Source of the DNA: Taudactylus pleione
Taxonomy: Eukaryota; Chordata; Amphibia; Anura; Myobatrachidae
Assembly (NCBI GenBank): GCA_031769625.1
Contig: JAUIMM010000582.1
Span: forward strand, 2,161,001 to 2,225,000
DNA length: 64,000 nucleotides
Reading direction: 5' to 3'
In this document: positions 11,272-23,870 of the stretch, piece after piece
Layout: every line of letters starts with the position of its first letter
Numbering within the stretch: the first letter of the stretch is position 1
The notes under the pieces: model-generated
Database searches by the model: none
What the model saw: the letters and a program-made list of their open reading frames with translations, nothing else
Told to the model about the DNA's origin: nothing
Made by a program: the position numbers and the translations under genes

Positions 11272-11591
11272 AAGCTGGCCACACACTAGACCAACTTACA
11301 TCCAACCAGCCAACTAGTTGATTGGTTGGAATGAAAATCTGGTAAGGTATGAAAGCAAATGACAATCAGCAATTTGCTCCCAAACGACGGAAAATGGACA
11401 AAACTGTTATTTGAACAAATTGTTTAGATCAAACATTTAACAAACTTGTCTGACGTCATTTTCATCTGTTTTCTGGCATTTAGGAGCAAATTGCTGATCA
11501 TCAGTTACTCCCATACGTTACCAGATTTTCATTCCAACCAATCAACTAGTTGGATGGTTGGATGAAAGTTGGTCTAGTGTGTGGCCAGCTT
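11272..11591. mobile_element. Palindromic foldback MITE
   Basis: Ends are exact inverted repeats: AAGCTGGCCACACACTAGAC on the left, GTCTAGTGTGTGGCCAGCTT on the right. The arms continue inward (CAACTAGTTGATTGGTTGGA against TCCAACCAATCAACTAGTTG) to a central loop near 11430. TTAA overlaps the left end and TTTA the right. It starts 20 bp after the preceding minisatellite. Confidence 0.87.
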
Positions 11592-12983
11592 TAGGGCGAC
11601 GCTCCCTTAGGCACCTGCCGAGAGCGCCAATAACACAATATGAGTTACACAATGTAACTCATCCATGGTGTTTAATGTGCCCCGTAACAAGTGCTGGCCA
11701 TTGACCTGGATTAGAAGCAGACTTGCAAAGCTGCTCACCAAATGTAGTGTTGTGAGAGTAATGCTAGGTTATGATTTTACCTCCCAGCATCACACTCTCA
11801 GGCTGAAGGGGGCAATAGATTGGGGGGCATGTAATCTTAGAAAGGCTAGGCCGGGAGACATGAAGCTTAGAACATCAGCCCTGGCTACACTTTGACTTCT
11901 TTACACAGACTGGTGTTGTCAATGGACAGTGGCTCCGCTTGATGGATGACCGCTCTTAGTTGGGTGCAGGATTTATAGAATGCCATTTGTAACGGTGAAT
12001 TTAAACCAAACGAGTTTTGTGACATAAAAAAGTGGGGATTTATAGTGGACCAGCCAAGCGCATTGATTTCAACGATCAATAAACATATAATTGAAAATTA
12101 AGTATTTAACGACTGATACATTAAAGAAATGAATACATTACTGAGAGAGAAAAAAAATCTTTAGAAAGAAACAGCTATAAATATATATAGGTTGTACAAT
12201 ACATAAAGTCTATCAAAGCTCACATGACCCTTCATCGCATATGTTCTATGCGACCAGTTACGGGGATTTAAGCTGTAGCCCTCCTTTAAATTTGATCTCC
12301 ATGTATCAAAGTGGAATCAAGCATCCATATTGTCTAGAGTTTTGATATATGTTAAAATATACTATCTCCTGTAAACGAAGCCTTTGTCTATGTGTCTCTT
12401 TATGCCAGCATTTAGATTAGGTGTTCCTTTGTCCCTTTTCCCCGTCTGAGATATGTATTCTCAGGTAATGAAAACGCTGCGCTCTTTCCTGCCCCAGTCT
12501 GTTACCGATGTTCTCGCTGCCTGGCGCACTAGGATTTACTGTACCGCTGAAATAATCCCTGAAACGTGATCACGAATCGACTTATCCCTCAGACGCGTCT
12601 TCTGCTCTAGATTCCAAACACAAATAGCAAATAAGTTGCACTTACATCTAGCGCTGTGCTTCCAGTAGAAGAAGTTAAAAGTAAAGCTCATTAAATTTCT
12701 GTAATGTGAAAGAACATTGTGTTCCAGGTCTGATTCCCTATTCGGACCGCACTTCTCGGGGTGAATTCTGCGCGGCTGTGATGTTGCGGGGTAATTAGAG
12801 CTGGTTGTGGTAGTAACCGGATGATATATGTACAAAAACAATATCACAGTGGGAGATTAAATGTTATAACACTGACAACCAGGATAATGCAATATCTATC
12901 AGTGCGACATGACAAATCCATCATTATTACATGATACTGTGTTCTTTATGTAAAAAAAAGTGAAAGCTACTGTGCTGTTCTGC
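11592..12983. other. Unassigned intronic sequence
   Basis: AT-rich low-copy DNA. No splice-flanked exon, RNA gene or transposon ends were identified. Confidence 0.5.
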
Positions 12984-13005
12984 TATATATTATATATATA
13001 TATAT

Positions 13006-13038
<33 letters not shown>
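12984..13038. repeat. (TA)n-(CATA)n-(CA)n microsatellite
   Basis: Compound AT, CATA and CA tract. The following 13040-13326 is unassigned and includes overlapping short frames without family resemblance. Confidence 0.95.
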
Positions 13039-13326
13039 TCTCATAATTCCTTACCATGGTTGGCCGGAGAAAGACAGAGAATTATCTTTTTATCTTTGTT
13101 ACATTTGTTCCGATTTGGAAGGAGTGTGGGGCATTGGGATTGTGGCCATGCCGGCCAACACTCGGGCAAGTGCATAGGTCCACAGGTAACCAGGAACACC
13201 ACAGGCTGCAGGAAGCCACCCACCACCCAACTAGAGTCCGACTGTGTCCTACGCTGACCTTTGCGTGTGTTGCATCATCCCTGCAATCAGGGATTTCTCC
13301 TCTCCTGACCCTGGGAAAACCTACAC

Positions 13327-13484
13327 CAGGCCTGGCCAACATTTGGCTCCCCAGCTGTTGTAAAACTACACATCCCAACAAGCCTTGCCAGAGTTTTAGC
13401 ATTCCCCAATAGCAAAACTGTGGCAGGGCATGCTGGGACGTGCAGTTTCACAACAGCTGGAGAGCCACAGGTTGGCCCGGCCTG
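13327..13484. mobile_element. hAT MITE (palindromic) with perfect 8-bp TSD
   Basis: Ends CAGGCCTGGCCAAC and GTTGGCCCGGCCTG are inverted repeats. The duplication ACCTACAC is exact at 13319-13326 and 13485-13492. The internal arms (CCAGCTGTTGTAAAACTACA against TGCAGTTTCACAACAGCTGG) make the whole 158 bp foldback. A diverged fragment of a similar element (CATGCTGGGATTTGTAGTTC) lies near 19907-19926. Confidence 0.93.
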
Positions 13485-15123
13485 ACCTACACTCTCAGAT
13501 ACAACACTACACTCTCTGTACATCTTTCCATGAGGTTAAAACATGGTGCAAAACAATATAAATGACAGCCAGGTGTGAAAGGTTCAAATTATATTTCTCA
13601 TCAAGTTCCAGGTCACACCTCTTCATTGGGAACCCGGAAATACTCTGGAAAGGAGCACGGTTCTATTAATGGTGATACACCAAGACAGAGGTGCACTTAT
13701 ATTTCTCTTCCTGCTATAACAGTTTCCTTCCAAACCTTATTAGCAACGATTCCAGATATACTGAAATAATAAGCGGCGTGTAATTAAACTATGGGTGGCT
13801 GCCTCAAAGTTTTTACTTTTTAGAGACTGAGAACTAGGAAATGAAAAGAGATAAAACTGTAGCATCCTTCAAAAAGGAAGAAGCTGGACAGGTTTGGGCA
13901 AAATATCACATTTCAATTTCCTGTGGAACGAAATGTGTAGAAATTATGTCATTCCAGGTCTGCTGTCACATTAATAGCTCCATCAAAATGCTTATGCTTT
14001 CTTTTATGCAATGGAAAAATTGTAATAGCTTTTCGCTAGTGGACTTTCAGGCGTATAAAAGTATATCAGAGCATTTTTTTCTACCTCCCAGCTTTAGAAG
14101 TTACTTGATATTACTGGTGCAACTACAAAGACCTGCCAAAGTTCTCTGAACCTACTGTATATAGACACCTGCAGGAGGCCACAGGAGGCAGAGAGGGCGA
14201 TGCTGCAAACAAGGCTGATGAAGCAGCATAGCCCTCGCCCTCTGAAATGCTTTTAGAATTTTTTTTTAGTATGCTGACTATTGCAGTCATTGGCTTATCT
14301 TTGTTTTGCACCCCTCTCATCCATGGCATCCAGTCCAGCTATTAACAATGGTAGCAAGCCCCCCCGTGTCACCAAAAACTGTACTAAAAGTTCCACCTGA
14401 AATTACGCATCTTCAGTCCAAGAGAAAAATGTTCCCCCATAAATGGAATAACCATCACTGGAGAACAAAGGACATTATGACAGAACATTAAAACTATTTT
14501 AGTTTTGTTTTTTTCACAACTGCAGCTTTGATTATTTCAGAGTTTTGTGATTTTGAATTATTAATGGGATTAAACCAGCTTTACGCGCCCATCGCGCATG
14601 CACAGAACAGCACCCAGTGTTCATTAGTCATTACAATGTAAATTAGAACATATGAATCCAACTACTGACATGTAGATTACAATCTATATAATAACTATTG
14701 TAAGATTTATTAAAGTGATTTGTATCAACTTTTTTGCGGATTGCTCATAAAATGTTTCCCAAGCAGAGAATTTGTTATATGCTGCGTATGCTCATTTGTT
14801 TTCTTTAGGCTAATTATACCGTCATTGCTTAATTAAAGATATAGAGAGGGAGGTCGATAATTAGAATTAAACTGGATCGAAGAAGCCCATTAATTTTTAA
14901 GAAGCAAAGTCTTACACATTAAAAAGGAAACATAAATACAGAAAACAAAACAAAGCCGTTATTTGGCTATAGAGAGACGCAGTGATCCCGGATATAGAAT
15001 ACGTTTCTCACCAGTTATTTCTATGCTCATCAGGATACATTACTGGGAATATAGATTATGTTCTATTTCTGTGGCTGGATCTGAGCAATAAGCTGTGATG
15101 TCACTGGGCTGTATATATTTATC
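13485..15123. other. Low-copy intronic sequence, partly CNE-like
   Basis: No exon found. The stretch at about 14500-15000 is AT-rich and non-repetitive with many TAAT/ATTA words (for example GATAATTAGAATTAAACTGG), a texture typical of developmental non-coding elements. That is only a suspicion without alignment. Confidence 0.4.
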
Positions 15124-15459
15124 TACACTGCGCATGCGCCATTTACCCAGGGATAAGCGCGAGCGCAGAAAGCACCGGCACAACGCCACACTCTACACTG
15201 CGCAATTTACCCAGGGATAAGCGAGAGCGCAGGAAGCACCGCCACAACGCCACACTGCGCATGCGCCATTTACCCAGGGATAAGCGCGAGCGCAGGAAGC
15301 ACCGCCACAACGCCACACTGCGCATGCGCCATTTACCCAGGGATAAGCGCGAGCGCATAAAGCACCGGCACAACGCCACACTCTACACTGCGCAATTTAC
15401 CCAGGGATAAGCGCGAGCGCAGGAAGCACCGCCACAACGCCACACTCTACACTGCGCAT
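15124..15459. repeat. ~60-63-bp minisatellite
   Basis: Five to six GC-rich units with TTTACCCAGGGATAAGCGCG and AGCGCAGGAAGCACCGCCAC. Units alternate between a form with CTGCGCATGCGCCA and a form with CTCTACACTGCGCAA. The palindrome TGCGCATGCGCA occurs at the end. Confidence 0.93.
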
Positions 15460-15716
15460 GCGCAAGGGTGAAGCCAATTTGGAGACTGCACTAGCTCACT
15501 CTTCTCATAAGACGCCCCTGTTTCAGATGGACAGTCACGATCTGAGGACTCTATCCCGCCACCCTGACTGGGACTGCAGTGACCCTTAGGGCGCTATTGG
15601 GGAGGTGTATCAGGCCTTTGAAAGAGGAAAATCAGTTTCCAGCCGTCATCTATATTATATTATAGTAGATTCTAGCAAATCAACAGCAGAACAGCAGTGA
15701 GCAGGTGCCGCACGTA

Positions 15717-15856
15717 GTGCTCATTCCAGCACCTGTCATCTCAGCAGTTTGTTACATCATCTGAGTGTGCTAGAAGCACCAGAGTAGAGAGTGACACCCC
15801 AGGCAGGAAAGTGGAACTGCACGGGCTGTGACAGGTGCAGGGTGCTAGAATGAACA
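15717..15856. mobile_element. Truncated palindromic MITE (family C)
   Basis: Shares end GTTCATTCTAGCACC-like sequence and the internal CAGTTTGTTACATCAT...TGTGCTAGAAGCAC segment with the fuller copy at 31766-31985. The left arm is shortened. Confidence 0.7.
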
Positions 15857-17319
15857 CTAGTTGCAGGTGAGCAGAGGGGATTTAGGGGCAGTTTGCCCAC
15901 CCAGGGTTGCAAGATTATGACACCGGGCCCCAGGGTACTATTATGTAGTGGGATGTGGGCCCCTACGGCCTACACACAAAGCACAAAACCCTTATTATAG
16001 CAGTGCTTGACTTGTGTTTCATGCTGAAGGTATAAAGAAGAGGGAGCACTGTTATAACATGAAAAGATAGAACAGGCGACCTGTCGTATAGAAGGTAGGT
16101 GTATGATGGAGAGGCTTTTATTAGAGGCTCACAAGGCATTAGAATAAGATGCAGCGTCCCGTCCGTCTTGAAGCCGTCGCAGTTTACGACTTGTTTGAAC
16201 CCACACGGAGGGATCGGCTGTTTACTATTAAATGTCAACCACAACATATAAAACTATTATGAAAGGAAGAGATTTCACAGAGATCAAAAGGATGAGAGAC
16301 GACATCACCTGACTGCGCGGCAAGAGACTGTTTCCTTCACGTATTCACGCTGCACGTGCCGAGGACAAGGATGGCATCAAAGGATCGTCTATTATTCCAT
16401 CAAATAATGGATTCATCCAGTAATATTTCATTAGGTACATTTATTACATCTTTTGATCTTGCTTTATTCCATCTGAGCACGCCATTAAATTCTGCGCCCG
16501 TTGTGGCCGACTACAAAAACATGGCGATCTATGTACCGGCATTTGTCTCCGAACCAAAGGGCTACTCATTATGTTAAAGAGAGGAAATAAGGACAGGCAA
16601 ACAGAATTATACTGTAATAATGCATCAATACATCCTTATACACGGCGGGGAGGGGGGTGTCGAGGATGAATTGCAAATGGGGGTAATAAGCAGTGGGATA
16701 TTGGGAGGTGGAGACTGATAAATATGGAAGTGTGATGCTAGACACACAGACAAGGGGGTCTCACACCTAACTAAAAAGGGTCTAATCAATAAATCATCCA
16801 GGCTGACCCTGTGGGGAGAAATATTTGAAGAAAAGGAGAAAAACCTGAAGGGAAAAGTTCAGGACTGGTACAAATTGCAATAAGACAAAGTTAATGTAGT
16901 TTGAAGTTAGCAGTAATAGAAGCCCAAGTGACATTTACAAATAGCAGATTGTACATGGCACTTACAGGAAGAGATTTATTGCCGGCCCATTTCCTGTCTG
17001 TGGCAGAGGATATATTAATGGAATATATAATAGGACAATGTATCTGCAGCAAGTCAGGAACACAATTCTGGTGTAAGACAAGTGGATCCTCTGACCTCTG
17101 AGCAGCTCTTAATGGGATTTAGTCAATATCGGACCATATTTAATTTACAAGTGAAAATTAATTTCATTTTTGTTAGTATGACTGTAAGGTGTCGTCGGTA
17201 GGAAAGTCCAAATGTAAATACAGTGCAATATTGAGTATTCATAGCCAGCAAAGGCACCATTTCAGTTCCAGATGTAAAAATGTGTAATTGCTCTACGCAT
17301 GCAACCACTCGTGTGATAG
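15857..17319. other. Unassigned intronic sequence
   Basis: No exon, RNA gene or clear transposon was recognised. The block at about 16320-16580 is non-repetitive and CNE-like (AATATTTCATTAGGTACATT). A G-rich run lies near 16645-16660. Confidence 0.4.
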
Positions 17320-18425
17320 CTATATCTAACCATGCAAACAATCCAACAGGTGTATCCAACCAGGTACCCAATCCAACAGGTGTATCTAACCATGCAAACA
17401 ATCCAACAGGTGTATCCGACCAGGTACCCAATCCAACAGGTGTATCTAACCATGCAAACAATCCAACAGGTGTATCCGACCAGGTACCCAATCCAACAGT
17501 GTATCTAACCATGCAAACAATCCAACAGGTGTATCTGACCAGGGACCCAATCCAACAGGTGTATCTAACCAGTACCTCGATCCAACAGGTGTATCTAACC
17601 AGGTACCTAATCCAACAGGTGTATCTAACCAGGAACACAATCCAACAGGTGTATCTAACCAGGAACCCATAAAATACATGTATCCAACAAGGAACTCAAC
17701 CAAAAGATGTATCTAATTGGGGACTTATCCAAAAGATACACCTAACCAGGAACTCATTCAACAAATGTATCTATCCATAAATCCATCCAAAAGGTGTATC
17801 TAACTCTAGACTCACCCAACAAATGTATCTATCCAGGAACTTACCAAACAGGTGTATCTAACTAGGAACCCATCCTACAGGTGCATCTAATTGGGAACCC
17901 ATCCCACAGGTGTATCTATCCAGGAACCCATCCCACAGTTGTATTTATCCAGGATCCCATCCCACAGTTGTATTTATCCAGGATCCCATCCCACAGGTGT
18001 ATTTAACCAGGAACCTATCCTACAGAAATATAACCAGGAATCCATGCCACTAATGTATCTAACCAGAAATCCATGCCACTAATGTATCTAACCGGGAATC
18101 CATTGAACAGGTGTATGTAACTGGGAGCACATCCAACATGGGGAATCTAGCCGGGAACCCATTCCAAAGGTGTATCTAACCAGGAAGACATCCAACAGGT
18201 GTATGTAACTGGTAGCAAATCTAGCATCTGTATCTAACCGGAACGATCCCAAAGCAGTATCTAAGCAAGAGCCCATCTAACATCTGTATTTAACCAGGAA
18301 CTTATCTATTAGTTATATCTGACCAGGAACGCATCTAATCGTGATCCCAATAAACACCTATATCTAACTGGGAATCCATCCAACTGCTGTATCTCATCTG
18401 GTAAACATCTAATGGAAGTGTCCAC
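17320..18425. repeat. 30-bp minisatellite, decaying rightwards
   Basis: Starts as a regular 60-bp dimer of two ~30-bp units: AATCCAACAGGTGTATCTAA with CCATGCAAAC, then CCGACCAGGTACCC. From about 17690 the same unit (CATCCAACAGGTGTATCTAA, CCAGGAACC) becomes increasingly diverged to about 18425. The gradient from homogeneous left end to degenerate right end suggests recent turnover only on the left. Open frames on both strands are artefacts. Confidence 0.92.
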
Positions 18426-18691
18426 ACATCCTCTCTGAACTTAACCAGCGTGAGAACGCCCCAATACAGCCAAAGTTACGCCTCTCCAGTCACCAATGGA
18501 GATTCATGACGCTGCAACGCCGGTAACTGCGAATGCTTCATTCCGCAGAACGCGTGCTGCAAACATACGCAAGATAGAGTCTGCAAACAGGTGAATGTTC
18601 TACTCTATATTGGTCCCGCTGTGTCTAAGTGCCAGGCAAAGCTCGGTCAGCAAAGGAAGCCAAAAGCCTATTTAACAATTTTGGGGTCTAT

Positions 18692-19102
18692 GGGCCCGAT
18701 TCAGACCCGCTCGCTAGATGCGTTTGCACGCAGCCATCAGCTGCCAAAGTATGCAAATCCCGTGATCGCACGGAAAGACATTAGCACGCCCACTATGTCT
18801 TGGCATGTGATCGCGGTGTGTATTTAGATGCCCGCCGGCCTGTCTTAAGGCGTTAAGATGCACAAACACGCCTGCGTTCGCACCACCACTCCCCCGTTTC
18901 CATCGACCAACTCCTGTCACTACCCACAAACGGCTCGTCCTGTCACTCATCCTAGCGAGGCGTCTATGTGCAGGGTGCGAACACTTCCTGATCGCATGGA
19001 CTAGTTCGCGCACGCGCACTGCGTCTTATACCCTTGGGCACATTGCAAACATCGGCAGGCTATGTGCGAACGCAGCCTAGCAAGCGGGCCTGAATCGGGC
19101 CC
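18692..19102 (-). mobile_element. Harbinger-like MITE, subfamily A, copy 2
   Basis: 411 bp with ends GGGCCCGATTCAGACCC and GGGCCTGAATCGGGCCC. The inside matches the copy at 2320 in reverse complement (CCTGCGTTCGCACC, TGTCACTACCCACAAACG). It is shorter than the ~594-bp copies, so internally deleted. A matching 3-bp duplication is not clear (TAT versus TGT). Confidence 0.8.
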
Positions 19103-19120
19103 TGTGCATTGGCCATGGAA

Positions 19121-19217
19121 AGAGATAAAGTACCAACCAATCAGCTCCTAACTGTCCTTTTTAAAACACAGCCTGAAAAATGACAGTTAGGAACTGATTT
19201 ATTTGCACTTTATCTCT
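19121..19217. mobile_element. Small palindromic MITE core
   Basis: Arms AGAGATAAAGTACCAACCAA and its diverged complement near 19198-19217, with the inner pair AGCTCCTAACTGTC against GACAGTTAGGAACT. Related to 7526-7717. A run of 15 or more Gs follows at about 19227-19241. Confidence 0.75.
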
Positions 19218-19242
19218 CACCAAGGTTGGGGGGGGGGGGGGC

Positions 19243-19982
19243 TTGGTGCTATCACAGCTCTATGATCTTGTAACGGAGATGTTTAGGAGAGGTCTATCTT
19301 CAGCACAAATACATTATACACGAATCCCTTCCAGTGATACAATAGGCACAGCCAGCACCATGGCGAGGACTGGATGCGTTCATACATGCCCACTACAGCT
19401 GAAGATGCTGTGTACAAAAACACTTCTCCGGCAGAACAGTGACCTCGAACTCGCTAGATGGCGTCGGTGTGGGAGATGCTTCCAATTTACATTCTTATGA
19501 CTTTCTACTTTGTGAGCCCACAGATCCAGAAACCCATTTGCATTGTAAAGAGCTTTAATTGATTTACAATTGTGCGGCTTCAACACTCAGACGCCCGAAC
19601 ATTCATTCTCCGTCATAGTGAAGGGGTGAAGAATAGCTGTTTTGTATTCCCCATTAACGGGAAATCTATTGTTAAACTAAAAATTACAAAATCCATGCTT
19701 GGTGGATGATTTGATTTTTAAGTAATTATCGAACGTTATTGGTGAATATTTTTTTTTTCCTATAATTAATTCTCCTCTAATCTAATGGAAATTATTTATT
19801 GCAACATTATCGCAAAAATAAATAAATAAAAAACATCATAGTATATAGTTATGAATACAAAATTAGCTAACCTGTGGCTCTGTGACACTGCTAGTGGCTG
19901 AAGAGCATGCTGGGATTTGTAGTTCTCACAAATTGACTATGGTTGGTTTATCACTGGCATTGCGTTAAATGGCACAGGTGGA
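19243..19982. other. Low-copy intronic sequence
   Basis: No exon recognised. It contains a hAT-MITE remnant near 19870-19930 and an AT-rich stretch at 19740-19830. Confidence 0.5.
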
Positions 19983-22590
19983 GTAACCCAGGTACATACA
20001 CTACTATTCTCTCCTGGTGTAACACAGGCACATATACTACTGTTCTCTCCTGGTGTAACCCAGGCACATATACTACTGTTCTCTCCTGGTATAACCCAGG
20101 CACATATACTACTGTTCTCTCCTGGTGTAACCCAGGCGCATATACTACTGTTCTCTCCTGGTGTAACCCAGGCGCATACACTACTGTTCTCTCCTGGTGT
20201 AACCCAGGCACATACACTACTGTTCTCTCCTGGTGTAACCCAGGCACATACACTACTGTTCTCTCCTGGTGTAACCCAGGCACATATACTACTGTTCTCT
20301 CCTGGTGCAACACAGGCGCATATACTACTGTACTCTCCTGGTGTAACACAGGCACATATACTACTGTTCTCTCCTGGTGTAACCCAGGCGCATACACTAC
20401 TGTTCTCTCCTGGTGTAACCCAGGCGCATACACTACTGTTCTCTCCTGGTGTAACCCAGGCGCATACACTACTGTTCTCTCCTGGTGTAACCCAGGCACA
20501 TACACTACTGTTCTCTCCTGGTGTAACCCAGGCACATACACTACTGTTCTCTCCTGGTGTAACCCAGGCACATACACTACTGTTCTCTCCTGGTGTAACC
20601 CAGGCACATACACTACTGTTCTCTCCTGGTGTAACCCAGGCGCATACACTACTGTTCTCTCCTGGTGCAACCCAGGCACATACACTACTGTTCTCTCCTG
20701 GTGTAACCCAGGCACATACACTACTGTTCTCTCCTGGTGCAACCCAGGCACATACACTACTGTTCTCTCCTGGTGTAACCCAGGCACATACACTACTGTT
20801 CTCTCCTGGTGTAACCCAGGCACATACACTACTGTTCTCTCCTGGTGTAACCCAGGCACATACACTACTGTTCCCTCCTGGTGTAACCCAGGCACATACA
20901 CTACTGTTCCCTCCTGGTGTAACCCAGGCACATATACTACTGCTCTCTCCTGGTGTAACCCAGGCACATATACTACTGCTCTCTCCTGGTGTAACCCAGG
21001 CACATATACTACTGCTCTCTCCTGGTGTAACCCAGGCACATATACTACTGCTCTCTCCTGGTGTAACCCAGGCGCATACACTACTGCTCTCTCCTGGTGT
21101 AACCCAGGCACATATACTACTGTTCTCTCCTGGTGTAACCCAGGCGCATACACTACTGTTCTCTCCTGGTGTAACCCAGGCACATATACTACTGCTCTCT
21201 CCTGGTGTAACCCAGGCACATACACTACTGTTCTCTCCTGGTGTAACCCAGGCACATATACTACTGTTCTCTCCTGGTGTAACCCAGGCACATACACTAC
21301 TGCTCTCTCCTGGTGTAACCCAGGCACATATACTACTGTTCTCTCCTGGTGTAACACAGGCACATATACTACTGTTCTCTCCTGGTGTAACCCAGGCGCA
21401 TACACTACTGTTCTCTCCTGGTGTAACCCAGGCGCATACACTACTGTTCTCTCCTGGTGTAACCCAGGCACATACACTACTGTTCTCTCCTGGTGTAACC
21501 CAGGCACATACACTACTGTTCTCTCCTGGTGTAACCCAGGCACATACACTACTGTTCTCTCCTGGTGTAACCCAGGCGCATACACTACTGTTCTCTCCTG
21601 GTGTAACCCAGGCGCATACACTACTGTTCTCTCCTGGTGCAACCCAGGCACATACACTACTGTTCTCTCCTGGTGTAACCCAGGCACATACACTACTGTT
21701 CTCTCCTGGTGTAACCCAGGCACATACACTACTGTTCTCTCCTGGTGTAACCCAGGCACATACACTACTGTTCTCTCCTGGTGTAACCCAGGCACATACA
21801 CTACTGTTCCCTCCTGGTGTAACCCAGGCACATATACTACTGCTCTCTCCTGGTGTAACCCAGGCACATATACTACTGCTCTCTCCTGGTGTAACCCAGG
21901 CACATATACTACTGCTCTCTCCTGGTGTAACCCAGGCACATATACTACTGCTCTCTCCTGGTGTAACCCAGGCGCATACACTACTGCTCTCTCCTGGTGT
22001 AACCCAGGCACATATACTACTGTTCTCTCCTGGTGTAACCCAGGCGCATACACTACTGTTCTCTCCTGGTGTAACCCAGGCACATATACTACTGCTCTCT
22101 CCTGGTGTAACCCAGGCACATACACTACTGTTCTCTCCTGGTGTAACCCAGGCACATACACTACTGCTCTCTCCTGGTGTAACCCAGGCACATATACTAC
22201 TGTTCTCTCCTGGTGTAACACAGGCACATATACTACTGCTCTCTCCTGGTGTAACCCAGGCACATACACTACTGCTCTCTCCTGGTGTAACCCAGGCACA
22301 TACACTACTGCTCTCTCCTGGTGTAACCCAGGCACATACACTACTGTTCTCTCCTGGTGTAACCCAGGCACATATACTACTGTTCTCTCCTGGTGTAACC
22401 CAGGCACATATACTACTGCTCTCTCCTGGTGTAACCCAGGCACATACACTACTGTTCTCTCCTGGTGTAACCCAGGCACATACACTACTGTTCTCTCCTG
22501 GTGTAACCCAGGCGCATATACTACTGTTCTCTCCTGGTGTAACCCAGGCACATACACTACTGTTCTCTCCTGGTGTAACACAGGCAACTG
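19983..22590. repeat. 36-bp satellite-like array with 900-bp higher-order period
   Basis: About 72 highly homogeneous copies of a 36-bp unit (CTCTCCTGGTGTAACCCAGG, then CACATACACTACTGTT). Since 36 is divisible by three and no frame of the consensus has a stop on either strand in the relevant phase, frames of 887 codons (plus) and 915 codons (minus) overlap each other completely. The plus translation is PGTYTTVLSWCN repeated. These are not genes: no codon constraint, no start context, and both strands are open. Blocks around 20640-21240 recur around 21540-22140 at exactly 900 bp (25 units). Confidence 0.97.
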
Positions 22591-23574
22591 CTCTTTCCTA
22601 ATGTAAATCTGGCATATGTGGCACGATTGCAGAGTTGGCGGTATATTCTGCAAGCTGGGTGAAATATGTATTTTTCGGGCACTTAGTTTTTGACACAAAA
22701 TTAATTAAATTGTGCACCAGGCCCTGAATGAGTAACATTTATCCAATGTTTTAGGAACCCCCTCACCAGGTTCACCTACAGGTAGTGTTGGCACTAGACC
22801 TCGCTTTGCTCAGTTTACTGAAAGTGATGAAAGTAAATATACGTGTTTGCATTATTTGTATGTAATTACTTATTAAACATACAAACAGACCTCCTTCAAG
22901 CAGACATATACACAATAAATGACATACTAATAATAATAATAATTATAGGAGTTATTATTCAGGATGTTTGTCCTCTGAGAATTATAAAACCGTACTACAA
23001 TACCATTCACCATACTAGCTGACCTCTGATTAATCCACACATCTAGGCATCATGTCAAACTCTTTCCAGTAATTACGGCCATTAAGCCTCTTAAAAGGAC
23101 AAATTAGGAAATTCGTCAAACTCTGCAAAAAATACCTTTATTGGTACGTGCTTAATAAATACTGCAAAGTGCTGATTGGTGCTGATTTCTCTGCATTGAT
23201 TATAAATGTCAAAAAGATCGAGCATGAAATTAACCAGGGCCTTATTAGTGGCCACTTAGAGATGGAATTTCACGGCCCAGCGACTCGTTGCCCTAGATCT
23301 GAAAACTCTGCATTATGATGTCTCGTTAAATTAGCTGTAATGATGCCGGGGTGCCAGTGACAGTCACACACGGCACTACGCTTTGGAGGAGGGCAGGACA
23401 GCGAGATGGTGGCGCAGTCAGATAGGAAAGGTCACAATGCTGGATGTATTGCTGTAACCTACGCTGGATACACTGGGCCTCATGTGCAGTTGGGCATAAG
23501 CCCGTTTGCTTGGCGCACTCACTTTCCCCACCACCAGTTACAATTGTTAGGCCGCTAATTTATGTATCTAGCAC
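22591..23574. other. Low-copy intronic sequence, CNE-like part
   Basis: The interval at about 23090-23340 is repeat-free, AT-rich and word-dense (GCATTGATTATAAATGTCAA, CGTTAAATTAGCTGTAATGA). It is one of the better candidates in this window for a conserved intronic enhancer; alignment is required. Nothing coding was seen. Confidence 0.4.
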
Positions 23575-23644
23575 TCACCACTCTTCTTAGGAGTGTAAGC
23601 TCCTATGGGCAGGGACATATTTACCTTTTGATTCAATTCACTTT

Positions 23645-23677
<33 letters not shown>

Positions 23678-23765
23678 TATGAGCCCCTCAATGCACAGCA
23701 CTGTATAATATGTTGGCGCTTTATAAGTAAAGTAAAATAATACTAATAATAATAATGATGATGTA
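23575..23765 (+). mobile_element. Retroposon 3' tail (LINE/SINE type)
   Basis: Contains GTGTAAGCTCCTATGGGCAG, then GTATAATATGTTGGCGCTTT and ATAAGTAAAG, ending in a short ATAATAATAATG simple tail. This composition is a widespread 3' end of amphibian retroposons. A (TTA)n expansion (about 23644-23675) lies inside. Exact family not assigned. Confidence 0.6.
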
Positions 23766-23870
23766 ACAAAAATCATCAGGCCCAGTCCAATATTAATTTA
23801 CATCATTTTATGGATGTTGAAAGCAATAATTAAAGTCTAATTGATAACACCGCAGTGTAACTGGCCTGAG

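Noticed and set aside
19943..22698. Coding minisatellite gene (12-residue repeat)
   Set aside because: The unit is divisible by three, but both strands are open, synonymous and non-synonymous changes are equally common by eye, and the flanks show no exon signals.
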